A stretch of DNA of 22,853 nt from JBBRWV01 sp038248985 (GTDB taxonomy: Bacteria; Planctomycetota; Phycisphaerae; WQYP01), in NCBI GenBank assembly GCA_038248985.1, contig JBBRWV010000054.1:1-22853 (forward strand). The letters are read 5' to 3'. The position numbers were made by a program, and so were the translations under genes. The notes below the pieces were generated by a model that was given only the letters and a program-made list of their open reading frames with translations, was not told the origin of the DNA and ran no database searches. Positions 7,779 to 16,549 of this stretch are shown in pieces; within the stretch, counting starts at the first letter, position 1, and each line of letters begins with the position of its first letter.

Positions 7779-8345
7779 ATGAAGCTCGTCATCTCTCTCG
7801 TCGCCCTCGTCGTCCTGTTCACTTCTACCCTCGTCTCTGCCGAAACCTACGCCGTCGATCCCGTCCATTCGTTTGTCGCCTTTCGCATCAAACATCTGAA
7901 CACCTCCTACACCTACGGCCGCTTCAATTCTCCCGAAGGCACCATCAACTATGATGCCGCCAATCCCGAAAAGACCACCCTCGAAGTCACCGTCAAAGTC
8001 GCCAACGTCGACACCAACAACGCCGCCCGTGACAATCACCTGAAATCCCCCACCTTCTTCAACGTCAAGGAATTCCCCACCATCACCTTCAAATCCAACG
8101 CCGCCCAAAAGAAGGATGACACCCATCTTGAAATCACCGGCGACCTCACCCTCCTCGGCGTCACCAAATCCATCACCCTCAACGTCGAAATCACCGGCAC
8201 CGGCAAAGATATGAAGGGCAACCCCCTCGTCGGGTTTGAAACAACCCTGGCCATCAAACGTTCCGACTACGGCATGAAAGAAATGCTCGACGCCGTCGGC
8301 GATGACGTCTCCCTGGCGATCTCCATCGAAGCCGGGAAAAAATAA
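7779..8345 (+). CDS. yceI: YceI-family periplasmic lipid-binding protein
   Basis: A 188-residue secreted protein. Residues 1-21 form a signal peptide with a hydrophobic core and an SA|ET cleavage site, so the mature protein acts outside the inner membrane. The mature part has the YceI lipocalin-like pattern: YAVDPVHSFVAFRIKHL, a GRF turn, DNHLKSPTFFNVKEFPTITF, then LTLLGVTKSITL and the C-terminal FERSDYGM-like segment (here IKRSDYGMKEM). Members bind isoprenoids or similar long lipids. GAAGGAG stands just before the ATG. A strong hairpin follows 31 bases after the stop. Confidence 0.93.
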   Translation: MKLVISLVALVVLFTSTLVSAETYAVDPVHSFVAFRIKHLNTSYTYGRFNSPEGTINYDAANPEKTTLEVTVKVANVDTNNAARDNHLKSPTFFNVKEFPTITFKSNAAQKKDDTHLEITGDLTLLGVTKSITLNVEITGTGKDMKGNPLVGFETTLAIKRSDYGMKEMLDAVGDDVSLAISIEAGKK

Positions 8346-8376
8346 CCGTCCCTTGTATACTTCCGCCTGAATAACC

Positions 8377-8420
8377 CCGCAACGCTTGGCACCGCCTCGT
8401 CGCCGCGCCAAGCGTTGCGG
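8377..8420. repeat. 14-base perfect inverted repeat after yceI
   Basis: CCGCAACGCTTGGC (8377-8390) and its exact reverse complement (8407-8420) flank a 16-base loop. The stem is strong but has no T run on either side, so it is a poor intrinsic terminator. It could stabilise the yceI message, act as a transcription pause, or be a protein site between yceI and the next gene. Confidence 0.6.
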
Positions 8421-8452
8421 CAATTCGTGCCCACTTACGCCGAGGCCTTCCC

Positions 8453-9319
8453 ATGGATATGCACCAACTCATGATGGCTTCCTCTGCCGCCGCCATCGCC
8501 ACTCTCGTCGTGGCCATTCTCGGTCGCCTCCTCTTTCACAAATCCACGCCGCGCCGCCAGGCCGCCTTCGTCCCCCTCGCCCTCGCCGCCGGCTTTTTCG
8601 TCGGCTATCACTTTCTGGATTTCACCTTCCCGCAATTCGCCGGCCCAAAACTTTGGCAGTCTCCCCTTCACGCCGCCGCCATACTGGGCGTGTTGACCTT
8701 CCTCGCCTTGCTCATTAATTGTTTTCCCATCTCCTGGCTATTCACCGTCGCCGCAATTGCCACTTCCTGCCTTGTAGTATTGGGTTCCATCAAATTCAAC
8801 CCGCCGCCCAGCACCACCGATTACCTGCTCTATGGTCTCTGCACCATCGGCGGTTCCCTCCTCCTCTGGATCGTCCTCCAGCCTCTTGCCACCCGTGATA
8901 AATCCAATCTTCTCGTTCCCTTCGTTCTCCTTCTCTCCAGTGCCGCCCTGACGTATATCGTCCTCTATGCGATTGATGCCACACTTGGAAAACTGCTCGG
9001 TGTCGCCACCGCCCTGATTGCCGCTTCCTGTGTGCTGGCCGTGATTCCCCCGCTCGGGCACCTCGTTCGAGGCGTCCCGGTGTTCTGTGCCACACTCCTC
9101 GTCTTGTTCTGCGCCCTGGCCGCACTCTACAACGTTTCGCCCGTCAAAACCTACGTCTTCATGCTCCCCGCCGTCGCCCCCCTTGCCGCCGCTATCGGCT
9201 ACCTCCCCTTCCTCGGTAAACGCTGGTGGTTCTCCCTCCCCCTGGCGATCCTCGGTACCGGCACCCTCCTCGCCACTGCCATCTGGATTACCCGAGATGT
9301 CGCTCCACCCCTCGTTTAG
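8453..9319 (+). CDS. Polytopic membrane protein of unknown function
   Basis: A 288-residue protein made almost wholly of hydrophobic helices (I count roughly eight to ten), joined by short loops. There are few charges and no recognisable catalytic motif. Small motifs visible are LLFHKSTPRRQ in the first cytoplasmic-like loop and LPFLGKRWW near the end. GAGG seven bases before the ATG at 8453 supports the start. It lies downstream of yceI but beyond a strong hairpin, and its stop is followed by a bidirectional terminator facing the pilus operon. I do not recognise the family. Membrane location is well supported; function is not. Confidence 0.8.
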   Translation: MDMHQLMMASSAAAIATLVVAILGRLLFHKSTPRRQAAFVPLALAAGFFVGYHFLDFTFPQFAGPKLWQSPLHAAAILGVLTFLALLINCFPISWLFTVAAIATSCLVVLGSIKFNPPPSTTDYLLYGLCTIGGSLLLWIVLQPLATRDKSNLLVPFVLLLSSAALTYIVLYAIDATLGKLLGVATALIAASCVLAVIPPLGHLVRGVPVFCATLLVLFCALAALYNVSPVKTYVFMLPAVAPLAAAIGYLPFLGKRWWFSLPLAILGTGTLLATAIWITRDVAPPLV

Positions 9320-9330
9320 TCATTCACTAC

Positions 9331-9378
9331 ACAAAAAAAAGCGGGACGAATTCATCATTCGTCCCGCCGCATTTTTTT
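9331..9378. terminator. Bidirectional intrinsic terminator
   Basis: GCGGGACGAA (9341-9350) pairs perfectly with 9358-9367 around a 7-base loop. Eight A residues precede the stem and seven T residues follow it a few bases later. It therefore works in both directions, ending the membrane-protein gene on the plus strand and the pil operon on the minus strand. Confidence 0.9.
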
Positions 9379-9402
9379 GCTGCACTATTCTTCAGCAATC
9401 GC

Positions 9403-10029
9403 TTACTTCAGCTTCTTCAGCACCAACTCGGCCTTCGGCCCCTCCGGCGAGTCCACATGCTGCAGGATCAATCGATCCTCCAGCACCTTGATCACCCGCG
9501 TCTTCCCCAGCACCGATCCCGCCTTCACGATCGACCCGTTCAGAATCGCCGTATAGGTCGAAGCGCTCTCCCGAAAAATTCCCTGCAACTTCAAGCTCTC
9601 CGTGTTCACGCTCAGGATCAGCGCTCCATTGCTGTGCATCGACCGTTCCACAACAGGATTTTCCGGCTGCGAATTCGTGGCTGCCGTCTCCGGCCGCACC
9701 AGTGTCGACATCCATTTACTCGACATCTGAAAGGGATTGCGTGGAGCCTTGCTCAACTCCGGATATTGGGGCGTGTTTCGCGCCACCAGCAACGTCTCTG
9801 TCGGATCCTTCACCAGGTCCGCCATCGCCGCCGCAATCGACTCCGCAGGTGCCGCTGTGAACTCCACCGCATTGCCCGGCTCGCCCGCGGATGCCGGCCG
9901 CGGAGAAGGTTTCATGAACTGAAACCACACCACTACCGCCAGCGCCAGGCCCAGCCCCACAACCATCACCATTTGCTTGGCCTGCTTGTCCTTGCCGGAC
10001 GCAGGCGCCTGTTTATCAAAGCTACCCAT
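9403..10029 (-). CDS. pilP: PilP-like pilus assembly protein
   Basis: A 208-residue protein, last in the pilus operon. It has a short basic cytoplasmic start, one membrane helix (about 20-38), a long low-complexity periplasmic region, and a C-terminal beta domain (about 145-205: LKLQGIFRES, TYTAILNGSIVKAGSVLG, RVIKVLEDRLILQ). That arrangement fits PilP or GspC/GspB-type proteins, which link the inner-membrane platform to the outer-membrane secretin. It lacks an obvious lipoprotein box, unlike classical PilP, so the symbol rests on domain pattern and position. Only four bases separate it from pilO. A terminator lies 25-60 bases past its stop. Confidence 0.65.
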   Translation of the reverse strand: MGSFDKQAPASGKDKQAKQMVMVVGLGLALAVVVWFQFMKPSPRPASAGEPGNAVEFTAAPAESIAAAMADLVKDPTETLLVARNTPQYPELSKAPRNPFQMSSKWMSTLVRPETAATNSQPENPVVERSMHSNGALILSVNTESLKLQGIFRESASTYTAILNGSIVKAGSVLGKTRVIKVLEDRLILQHVDSPEGPKAELVLKKLK

Positions 10030-10033
10030 GTTT

Positions 10034-10597
10034 TCACCGTGCCATAAAAGTAGAAATGCAGATACGTATCCGGCATACCGGACGCTCCGGATTGATGCTC
10101 TTCACCTCTTTATCAATGTGGATCGTCATGTCGTCCAATCGGGTCAGCCGGCCCATGCCACGCAACCCCGTCAAAAACCGGTAGCACGTGCTCCAGTCCC
10201 CGGTCCCCGTGATTTCCACCGGCATCGACTTGTAGTCGCCCGCATCCTTGATCGCCTTCGGCGACATCCCATCCACCTGCAGCCCCACCTCCTCCGCCAC
10301 CTTCGCCACTTGTTGCATGAATTGATCCATCGCCTTGGAGTTCGGCAGACGCGCCTCGGCATCCTGCAACCGGGCCTCCGTGGCCTTGCGCCCCTGTTCC
10401 ACCTGCTCCAGCGTCGCCTTCAAGCCGTCCAGTTCGCCCAGTTGCCGCCGCAGATCCGTGCCCATCGCATTCGATGCCACGCTCTTGCGGTACAACGGAA
10501 AAGCGCCGCCCGCGAACGCGCCCGACACGATCAGCACGATGGCCGTGGCCGCGCACAGATTGATCACGCGAAGTCGTTTATTAATTATCTCGGACAT
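10034..10597 (-). CDS. pilO: PilO-like inner-membrane alignment protein
   Basis: A 187-residue bitopic protein with a short cytoplasmic start, one membrane helix (about 12-36), a coiled-coil stretch (about 45-85, rich in Leu/Glu/Gln/Arg) and a ferredoxin-like C-terminal domain. That order is typical of PilO/GspM-like proteins, which pair with PilN around the secretion platform. The open frame reaches back to 10693, but I chose the ATG at 10597 because GGAAGGA lies upstream and because the longer version would overlap pilN with an arginine-rich, non-conserved-looking extension. It lies between pilN (37 bases) and pilP (4 bases). Confidence 0.75.
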   Translation of the reverse strand: MSEIINKRLRVINLCAATAIVLIVSGAFAGGAFPLYRKSVASNAMGTDLRRQLGELDGLKATLEQVEQGRKATEARLQDAEARLPNSKAMDQFMQQVAKVAEEVGLQVDGMSPKAIKDAGDYKSMPVEITGTGDWSTCYRFLTGLRGMGRLTRLDDMTIHIDKEVKSINPERPVCRIRICISTFMAR

Positions 10598-10634
10598 GAG
10601 CGTCCATTCCTTCCTGCAGTTGGAGGCACGCGGA

Positions 10635-11222
10635 TTACGTGCCCGGGTTGTCGGCTTTCTCGCAAATGATCTGGAAACGCATGACCTGCCCATCCAGGTA
10701 GTTCTCGCGACGGGAGCTTTCGAGCACCACGTTCATGGTCGGCCCCGACTGTCGCGTCAGACGCGACATCAATTCCGCCAGCGAAGTATTGTTGGTGGTG
10801 ATGCCGTTGATATGCACCACAAACTGCCCATCTCCGGTCTGTTTTTCCTGGGGCAGCGTCGTTCCCCGCGCGTCGATTTCAATATAGTCCAGCGCATCCG
10901 TCCCGGAGAATCCGTCCGAAATGTTCCGCAGCAGCGACAGCAGCACCTTGTCGTCCATCAGTTGCTGGATCTTCTCCATCCGCGCCGCCAGGGCCGACCG
11001 TGCCGTCCGCAACTCACGCGAACGCTCAATCAGCGAACTCTTGGAATTGAACTCGCCCTGCAGACGTACCAGCTCCGCGGAGGCCCGACGCTCAAACGCA
11101 AACGCGTACGCAATTCCGCTCACGCCGATGGCCAGCGCCACCACCATGGCCAGGCTCCACGAGGACAGCCGCTGATTCTGTGCGGCTTTCAAACGATATT
11201 GCAGCGGTATAAGTTCTGCCAT
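10635..11222 (-). CDS. pilN: PilN-like inner-membrane protein
   Basis: A 195-residue protein with a short cytoplasmic N-terminus (MAELIPLQYRLKAAQ), a membrane helix (about 22-42), a coiled coil (about 45-95) and a compact periplasmic domain. The N-terminal ..LIPLQYR.. segment resembles the conserved PilN INLLP-type motif that binds PilM. GGAG lies nine bases before the ATG, inside the end of pilM, so the two genes are probably translationally linked (about 5 bases apart). It should form the PilM-N-O-P alignment complex with its neighbours. Confidence 0.75.
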   Translation of the reverse strand: MAELIPLQYRLKAAQNQRLSSWSLAMVVALAIGVSGIAYAFAFERRASAELVRLQGEFNSKSSLIERSRELRTARSALAARMEKIQQLMDDKVLLSLLRNISDGFSGTDALDYIEIDARGTTLPQEKQTGDGQFVVHINGITTNNTSLAELMSRLTRQSGPTMNVVLESSRRENYLDGQVMRFQIICEKADNPGT

Positions 11223-11227
11223 GGGAA

Positions 11228-12172
11228 TTACACTCCGCTCGGTTGCATCGCCAGGCCTACTGCCGTGCAGTAGTGTGTGGCGACATTGGCCTGGATTGAT
11301 TCACGCAGTTCCCCCGACATCGACGATGCCGGCAACGCTTCAAACGGCGACGGGTTGCGCACGGGAAGATGAAAACGATTCTTCAAATAATCGGTGACGG
11401 AGGCATCATCGCTCCCGTGACCGTACACCAGCATCTCGCTGATATTGTCGAATTGCAGCGAGCCCACCATGTGCGATACGCATTTGGTGATCTCATCCCC
11501 CACCCGGTCCAGCGATCCTTGGATCCCCCCGCGGGCCACCGGCAGCTCAAACGGCCGCCAGAACAGCACTTTCCCCTTTTCCGATATCGCAAAGAATCCG
11601 GTGTTTTTGGCAATCGCCACCGTGCCCACCATCGCATCCGGGTTGCCCGCATTCCCGCGAATCAGGCTCGCTACCGCGCACGGGGCCACGTCGATGTGCG
11701 TGCACGAAAGCTTGAGCTTCTCAAACCCCGCCAGGTAACGCTTCACCACGCTCGCCTGCGTCGCCACCACCAGAATATCCTTGGGCCGGCCCGTCGCCGC
11801 CAACTCCGTGATTGGCCAGTAATCGTACACCAGGTCCTGCGAATCAAACGTCAGGCAGTTCTTCAGCGTGTGCTGGATCTGCTCATCCGTCGTCTGGTCC
11901 TTGGTGTAATCCACCTGCAGCGAACGCGTCACGACCATCGTCGTCGGCATCGCCGCTATGCAGCTCCGGCTCTTTAAATGATTGCGTGCGATGACATCCC
12001 CCAACGCGACGAGATGCCGCTCCGGCAACGTCTCCGGTGTGCCCCCAGGCACTTCCGCCGACGCAAATGACGTCACCGTCGGCACGCCATGGCGCACCCT
12101 AACGTCCAGCACCCGGATGGCATCCGGCGCTAGGTCAATCGTCAGTAAACTGTCCGTCTTGCTCTTCAGCAT
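11228..12172 (-). CDS. pilM: PilM-like actin-fold pilus assembly ATPase
   Basis: A 314-residue cytoplasmic protein with the actin/FtsA-like PilM layout: a first phosphate strand (LLTIDLAPDAIRVLDVRV), a central ILVVATQASVVKRYLAGFEKL helix, and a second strand pair (GTVAIAKNTGFFAISEKGKVLF). The first nucleotide loop lacks the usual Asp-x-Gly-x-x spacing, so ATP binding may be weaker or different. PilM docks PilN to the cytoplasmic motor. GGGAG seven bases before the ATG supports the start. It is 46 bases after pilC and just before pilN. Confidence 0.78.
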   Translation of the reverse strand: MLKSKTDSLLTIDLAPDAIRVLDVRVRHGVPTVTSFASAEVPGGTPETLPERHLVALGDVIARNHLKSRSCIAAMPTTMVVTRSLQVDYTKDQTTDEQIQHTLKNCLTFDSQDLVYDYWPITELAATGRPKDILVVATQASVVKRYLAGFEKLKLSCTHIDVAPCAVASLIRGNAGNPDAMVGTVAIAKNTGFFAISEKGKVLFWRPFELPVARGGIQGSLDRVGDEITKCVSHMVGSLQFDNISEMLVYGHGSDDASVTDYLKNRFHLPVRNPSPFEALPASSMSGELRESIQANVATHYCTAVGLAMQPSGV

Positions 12173-12218
12173 ATTTGCACTCCCTGGATCGCCCGCCTGT
12201 CCCGACGGACGTGAATAG

Positions 12219-13388
12219 TCAATGCACCGTGGAACTGAGCTTGAACATCGGCAGAATCACCGAAACCGCGATGAATCCGACAAACCCGCCGAGAAAAATA
12301 ATGATGATCGGCTCCAGCGCCGTCGTCATCAGCTTGATGCGCTCCTGTAACTCTTCTTCATGAAAGGAGGAAATATCCAGACACACTTGCGCCAGCGTTC
12401 CCGTCTGCTCGCCCACCGAAATCATCTGCGTCACCATCGGCGGGAACAGCGTCGTGCGCTCGAACTCCGTGGCTACTGTCTTGCCTTCTGAAATGTGTGT
12501 TCGCAGCCCGTCGAAAAATTCCCAGTAGTAAACATTCCCCATCATGTCCCGCGTCAGCGTCAACGCATCCGCCAGCGGCAGACCCGACTTGATCAGCATC
12601 CCGATCGTCTGAATCGAACGCACGCAGTACGAAAGACGCATCGTTCGCCCAATAAGCGGTGCCCGCAACATCCAGTATTGCACCTTGCGGCTCACCGACG
12701 GAATATGCAACAGCCAGATCAACAACGCCACCACCGCCAGCATCCCCAGACCGATCACCAGCACATGGTTGCCCACAAACTCCGCCGAACCAATCACGAT
12801 CGCCGTCGATGTCGGCAAGGGAACGTTGCTCTGCTTGAACACCAGCGCAAACCGCGGCAAGACAAACGCCGTCATCACCCCGATGGCCACAAACGCCACC
12901 AAGGTCAAAATCACCGGATACATCATCGCTGAACGGACCGACGACGCGATCCGCATCTGGTTCCGAATCATGATCTGCAGCGCGCTCAGCATGTGCCGTA
13001 GCAAACCCGCCGATTCTCCCGCCCGCACCATCGTCGTATACAGCGAGGAAAATACTTCCGGATGCCGCCCCAACGCCTGCGAAAACGCGCTCCCCTGCTT
13101 TACGTCCTCATGCATCTGCTCCAGGATCTGCTTCAGACGCGGATGCGTTTGCTGCTTCGCCAGCGAATCCAGCCCCGCGCACAAATCACACCCCGAGTTC
13201 AACATCACGTTGAGCTGGCTCGTCACCATCAACAGCAGCTTCTGCGATACCGTCTTCCCCGTCAGCGATCGCCCAATTGACGCCAGGAACGCCCGGGCAC
13301 CCGGAGATACCGGACCGTGGCGTTCTTCCTTCTGAGAACGTTCCAGCATTCCCAGGGCATTGTTCGGCATGTGCATAGATCTTGTCAT
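12219..13388 (-). CDS. pilC: PilC/GspF-family inner-membrane platform protein
   Basis: A 389-residue protein with two repeated GspF domains: the first at about 48-175 (MLNSGCDLCAGLDSLAK, MVRAGESAGLLRHML, MMYPVIL), the second at about 250-385 (MLIKSGLPLADALTLTR, MISVGEQTGTLAQV, EPIIIIFLGGFVGF). Three membrane segments are visible (about 155-180, 205-232 and 360-383). It is the polytopic platform on which the extension and retraction ATPases act. The start is uncertain because three in-frame ATGs lie within seven codons and none has a clear ribosome binding site; I kept the first. It follows pilT after 87 bases. Confidence 0.88.
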   Translation of the reverse strand: MTRSMHMPNNALGMLERSQKEERHGPVSPGARAFLASIGRSLTGKTVSQKLLLMVTSQLNVMLNSGCDLCAGLDSLAKQQTHPRLKQILEQMHEDVKQGSAFSQALGRHPEVFSSLYTTMVRAGESAGLLRHMLSALQIMIRNQMRIASSVRSAMMYPVILTLVAFVAIGVMTAFVLPRFALVFKQSNVPLPTSTAIVIGSAEFVGNHVLVIGLGMLAVVALLIWLLHIPSVSRKVQYWMLRAPLIGRTMRLSYCVRSIQTIGMLIKSGLPLADALTLTRDMMGNVYYWEFFDGLRTHISEGKTVATEFERTTLFPPMVTQMISVGEQTGTLAQVCLDISSFHEEELQERIKLMTTALEPIIIIFLGGFVGFIAVSVILPMFKLSSTVH

Positions 13389-13475
13389 CAGCTTTGATAT
13401 CGACCTGATCCTCAGGTTCCTTAATGAGGGACATAACGGATTTGCAGTCTGTAACGATGGGGTCGTTTCTGCGGC

Positions 13476-14492
13476 CTATTTCGACAAAACAGCCTCGGCG
13501 GGAAGAATCCCACGCTCCTGCAGATCCCGGGTGCATTGCGCAAACGTCAACATGCCGTGCTCGCGGCCTCCCCCCATCTGGTTGTGAATCTGCTCCAATT
13601 CGTTGCTGCGAATCATGTTGCTGATCGCCGGCGTCCCCATCAAAATCTCGTAATTCAACACCCGCTGCGCGTCGTTCTTCCCCGGCACCAAACGCTGCGC
13701 AAAAACCATCCGCAATGCCTGCGATAGCTGCAAACGCACCTGCGCAATCTGCGCCGCCGGAAAACTGTCAATAATCCGCGATACCGCCCCCGTCGCCGTC
13801 GACGCATGCACTGACGCCATCACCAGGTGCCCCGTCTCCGCCGCCAAAAGCGCAATCGAAATCGACTCCAAATCACGCAACTCCCCCAGCACGATCACAT
13901 CCGGCGCCTGCCGCAGCACGCTCCGCAACGCCGACTCCCACGAATGCGTGTCCGACCCCACCTCCCGCTGCTCAATGATCGACTGCGCATTCGAATAAAT
14001 GTATTCAATCGGATCTTCAATGGTGATCACATGCGCCGGACGCGTCTGATTGATATGCTGCACCATCGACGCCAGCGTCGTCGATTTGCCCGATCCCGTC
14101 GGTCCCGAAATCAGTATCAAACCATGATGCGTCTCCCCCATCCGAATGACATGCTCCGGTATCCCCAGCTTCCGTGCGTCCGGTATCGACGGCCACACCA
14201 GCCGCAAAACCATCGCCAGGTGATCGCGCTGATAATGCACATTGCACCGCACCCGGCCCGCCGGCTGCACCGTCCGCGAAAAGTCCACCTCTCGTAGCCG
14301 GTGCAACGCCTCCAGCGGATCTGGATGCAGCAGCTCTTCCACCACCTTCTGCACAAAATCCTTCTTACAGGCCGGCATCTCCAGGCGATGCCACTTCCCG
14401 GCCACCCGGATCGCCGGCATGTCGCCCACCATGATCAGCAGGTCCGAGGCACCACGCTCCTTGGCAATCCCCAGTATCTCAACCAATGTCAT
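13476..14492 (-). CDS. pilT: PilT-family twitching-motility ATPase
   Basis: A 338-residue hexameric secretion ATPase of PilT size. Walker A is GPTGSGKS (130-137), the Asp box includes ITIEDPIEY, Walker B is VIVLGELRD (199-207) and the His box is GHLVMASVHAS. The C-terminal part lacks the classic AIRNLIRE motif in exact form; it has AISNMIRSNELEQI instead, so it is a divergent PilT that may still retract pili. The ATG at 14492 overlaps the pilB stop by one base (TGATG), which implies translational coupling. A TTG one codon earlier is less likely. Confidence 0.9.
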   Translation of the reverse strand: MTLVEILGIAKERGASDLLIMVGDMPAIRVAGKWHRLEMPACKKDFVQKVVEELLHPDPLEALHRLREVDFSRTVQPAGRVRCNVHYQRDHLAMVLRLVWPSIPDARKLGIPEHVIRMGETHHGLILISGPTGSGKSTTLASMVQHINQTRPAHVITIEDPIEYIYSNAQSIIEQREVGSDTHSWESALRSVLRQAPDVIVLGELRDLESISIALLAAETGHLVMASVHASTATGAVSRIIDSFPAAQIAQVRLQLSQALRMVFAQRLVPGKNDAQRVLNYEILMGTPAISNMIRSNELEQIHNQMGGGREHGMLTFAQCTRDLQERGILPAEAVLSK

Positions 14493-16192
14493 CAATTTTC
14501 CTCAGCCGGGGCCCACGCAACTCTCAACACTTCGTCCAGTGAGGTATGCCCGGCTCGTGCCGCCAGCATCCCTTCCTCGTACAGCGTCGTCTCACCGGCG
14601 CGCTTGCGCAATTCACGCAGCTCCCCGGGATTCGCATTTCGCTCTAACAAGGTGCGCGCCTCGGGCGACACTTCAAATATCTCGTACAGGCCCTGACGCC
14701 CGCGATAACCTGAGCTGTAGCACTGCGGGCAACCTTGCCCCTTGAAAAACCGCTCCGTCCCTTCCACCCCCATCCGCTGCTGCATCTCCGGCGAAGGAAC
14801 AATCGGATTCTTGCATCCGGAACAAATCTTCCGACTCAATCGCTGCGCCACCACCCCCATCACCGCGCTGGCCACCAAAAACGGCTCCACGCCCATGTTG
14901 ATCAACCGCGTGATCGCCCCGATCGAATCGTTCGTGTGCAGCGTCGAGAGCACCAAATGTCCCGTCAACGATGCCTCCACCGCCACCATCGCCGTTTCCT
15001 TGTCGCGGATTTCACCCAGCATGATGATGTTCGGATCCTGCCGCAGCACCGACCGCAGTACGTTGGCAAACGTCAAATCAATCGCCGAATTAATCTGCAC
15101 CTGGTTGACCATCCCCAACTGGTACTCCACCGGGTCTTCAATCGTGATGATGTTCTTCTCCGGGCTCTTCAGTGACTGCAACGCCGAATACAGCGTCGTC
15201 GTCTTGCCCGATCCCGTCGGTCCCGTCACCAAAAGCAAACCGTGCGGCCGCTCCAGAATCCGCCGAAACTTCTGAATCAACGGCGGACGGAAGCCCAACT
15301 GCTCAAAATCAAACACCAAGTTCGCCGAATCCAGAATTCGCATCACGACCTTCTCGCCCCCCGTCGTCGGCAGCGTCGATACCCGAATATCAATCTCCCG
15401 CCCATTGATGGCCACCGGAATGCGCCCGTCCTGCGGTCGCCTCCGCTCCGCGATATCCATCTTCGCCATCACCTTGATGCGGCTCACCATCGCCGGATGC
15501 AGCGAAATCTTCTGCGTCATCAGCTCCCGCAATACCCCGTCAATACGATACCGCACACGCAAAATCTTCCCGTCCGGCTCCACGTGAATATCCGACGCCT
15601 TGTCCGAAATCGACTTCGTCAATACAAAATTCACCAAACTCGCGATCGGGCTGTTCTCCGATATCTCCCCGATCTGCTCGCTGCGATCCGCCTCGTGGAC
15701 CACCTCCACCTTGTTCTTCTCAATGCTGTTCAGCAGCCCGTCAAGATTCACTTCGCTCCCGTAGTGTTTCTCAATCGCCTGCCGGATCGCCGCCTCGTGG
15801 CACAACACCAGCTGTATCGAGCAGTCGCTGATCCGCTCCAAATCGTCAAAATCAAAAATCGACAGCGGCTTCGATATCCCCACCGTCAACCGATCTTCCA
15901 CCAGGAACATCGGTATCGCCCCGTAATACTGCGCCTTCTCCTTCGGCAAACGATGCACCACCTCCGCATCCACCAGCCCCGGCCGCAGATCCACCGACGG
16001 CAATCCCACCTGGTCGCCGATCACCTTCAGCAACTCGTTCGGCTTCACCAGCCCCATCTCGACCAGCGTCTCACCCAAAATCGTGTTCGTCGATCTCGAA
16101 CGCTTCAACGCTTCATCCAATTGCTCCGCGTTGATCTTCCCCGCACTGATCAGCATCTCCCCCAACCTGAATTTACGCTTAAGTTCCGGCAT
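14492..16192 (-). CDS. pilB: PilB/GspE-family assembly ATPase
   Basis: A 566-residue extension ATPase. The N-terminal MshEN/T2SSE_N region (about 5-140) is followed by the ATPase core: Walker A GPTGSGKT (324-331), Asp box IITIEDPVEYQ, Walker B IIMLGEIRD (389-397) and GHLVLSTLHTN. A zinc-type tetracysteine pattern lies at Cys457, 460, 488 and 491. MshEN domains often bind c-di-GMP; the pattern here (RLGEMLISAGKI, LGETLVEMGLV) fits but does not prove it. I chose the ATG at 16192, which has GGAGG six bases upstream, over the longer Arg/Trp-rich extension. It overlaps the STAS gene by 14 bases and pilT by one base. GspE of a type II secretion system is the alternative name. Confidence 0.93.
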   Translation of the reverse strand: MPELKRKFRLGEMLISAGKINAEQLDEALKRSRSTNTILGETLVEMGLVKPNELLKVIGDQVGLPSVDLRPGLVDAEVVHRLPKEKAQYYGAIPMFLVEDRLTVGISKPLSIFDFDDLERISDCSIQLVLCHEAAIRQAIEKHYGSEVNLDGLLNSIEKNKVEVVHEADRSEQIGEISENSPIASLVNFVLTKSISDKASDIHVEPDGKILRVRYRIDGVLRELMTQKISLHPAMVSRIKVMAKMDIAERRRPQDGRIPVAINGREIDIRVSTLPTTGGEKVVMRILDSANLVFDFEQLGFRPPLIQKFRRILERPHGLLLVTGPTGSGKTTTLYSALQSLKSPEKNIITIEDPVEYQLGMVNQVQINSAIDLTFANVLRSVLRQDPNIIMLGEIRDKETAMVAVEASLTGHLVLSTLHTNDSIGAITRLINMGVEPFLVASAVMGVVAQRLSRKICSGCKNPIVPSPEMQQRMGVEGTERFFKGQGCPQCYSSGYRGRQGLYEIFEVSPEARTLLERNANPGELRELRKRAGETTLYEEGMLAARAGHTSLDEVLRVAWAPAEEN

Positions 16193-16517
16193 GACGCGCC
16201 TCCACCTTGGCCGAATACGCCATGCTGAATCGCCCATCCAATCGTGTCGCCGTGAAGATGTCCTGCACCAACACGCTCGCATCCTGAATGACCGTCCGCA
16301 CCCCCTGCATCTGCAACCGGCTCTGCACGTTGATCAACCATGTCAATCCATACGAATCAATCGCCTGCACATGCCCCATCCCGATCGCCACCGCCTCCGG
16401 CTTGCCCCGCAGCGAGTCCTCGATCAGGCGTTCCAATGCCGGTGTCGTCCGTTGCGTGATCTGCTGCGGCGCCGGTATCAGCACCTGCTGCAAATCGTTG
16501 TCATTGTTCCGAACCAT
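16179..16517 (-). CDS. STAS-domain protein leading the pilus operon
   Basis: A 112-residue single STAS domain, the length of an anti-sigma-factor antagonist. The signature helix start is AIDSYGLTWL, with Ser55 at the position that is phosphorylated in SpoIIAA/RsbV-type proteins (DSSG there, DSYG here). Such proteins switch partner binding by phosphorylation. I chose the ATG at 16517, which has AAAGG seven bases upstream and gives a full domain. An in-frame ATG at 16682 with a strong GGGGGAGG site would add 55 residues of low similarity. Its 3' end overlaps pilB by 14 bases, so it probably regulates or is co-made with the pilus machine. The matching kinase is not in this window. Confidence 0.8.
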   Translation of the reverse strand: MVRNNDNDLQQVLIPAPQQITQRTTPALERLIEDSLRGKPEAVAIGMGHVQAIDSYGLTWLINVQSRLQMQGVRTVIQDASVLVQDIFTATRLDGRFSMAYSAKVEARHAGT

Positions 16518-16549
16518 ATGCTTGCCTTTCAATTGTTCGTCGGCTAAAA

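Noticed and set aside
10598..10693. 32-residue N-terminal extension of PilO
   Set aside because: It overlaps pilN in another frame and is Arg-rich. The ATG at 10597 puts the membrane helix at the expected place and has a ribosome binding site.
13186..13536. 116-codon minus-strand ORF spanning the pilT-pilC gap
   Set aside because: Most of it is pilT and pilC read in the wrong frame. Only about 30 codons fall in the gap, and no start or ribosome binding site fits.
16193..16282. 30-residue N-terminal extension of PilB
   Set aside because: It is Arg/Trp-rich and lies inside the STAS gene. The ATG at 16192 has an ideal ribosome binding site and gives a normal N-terminus.
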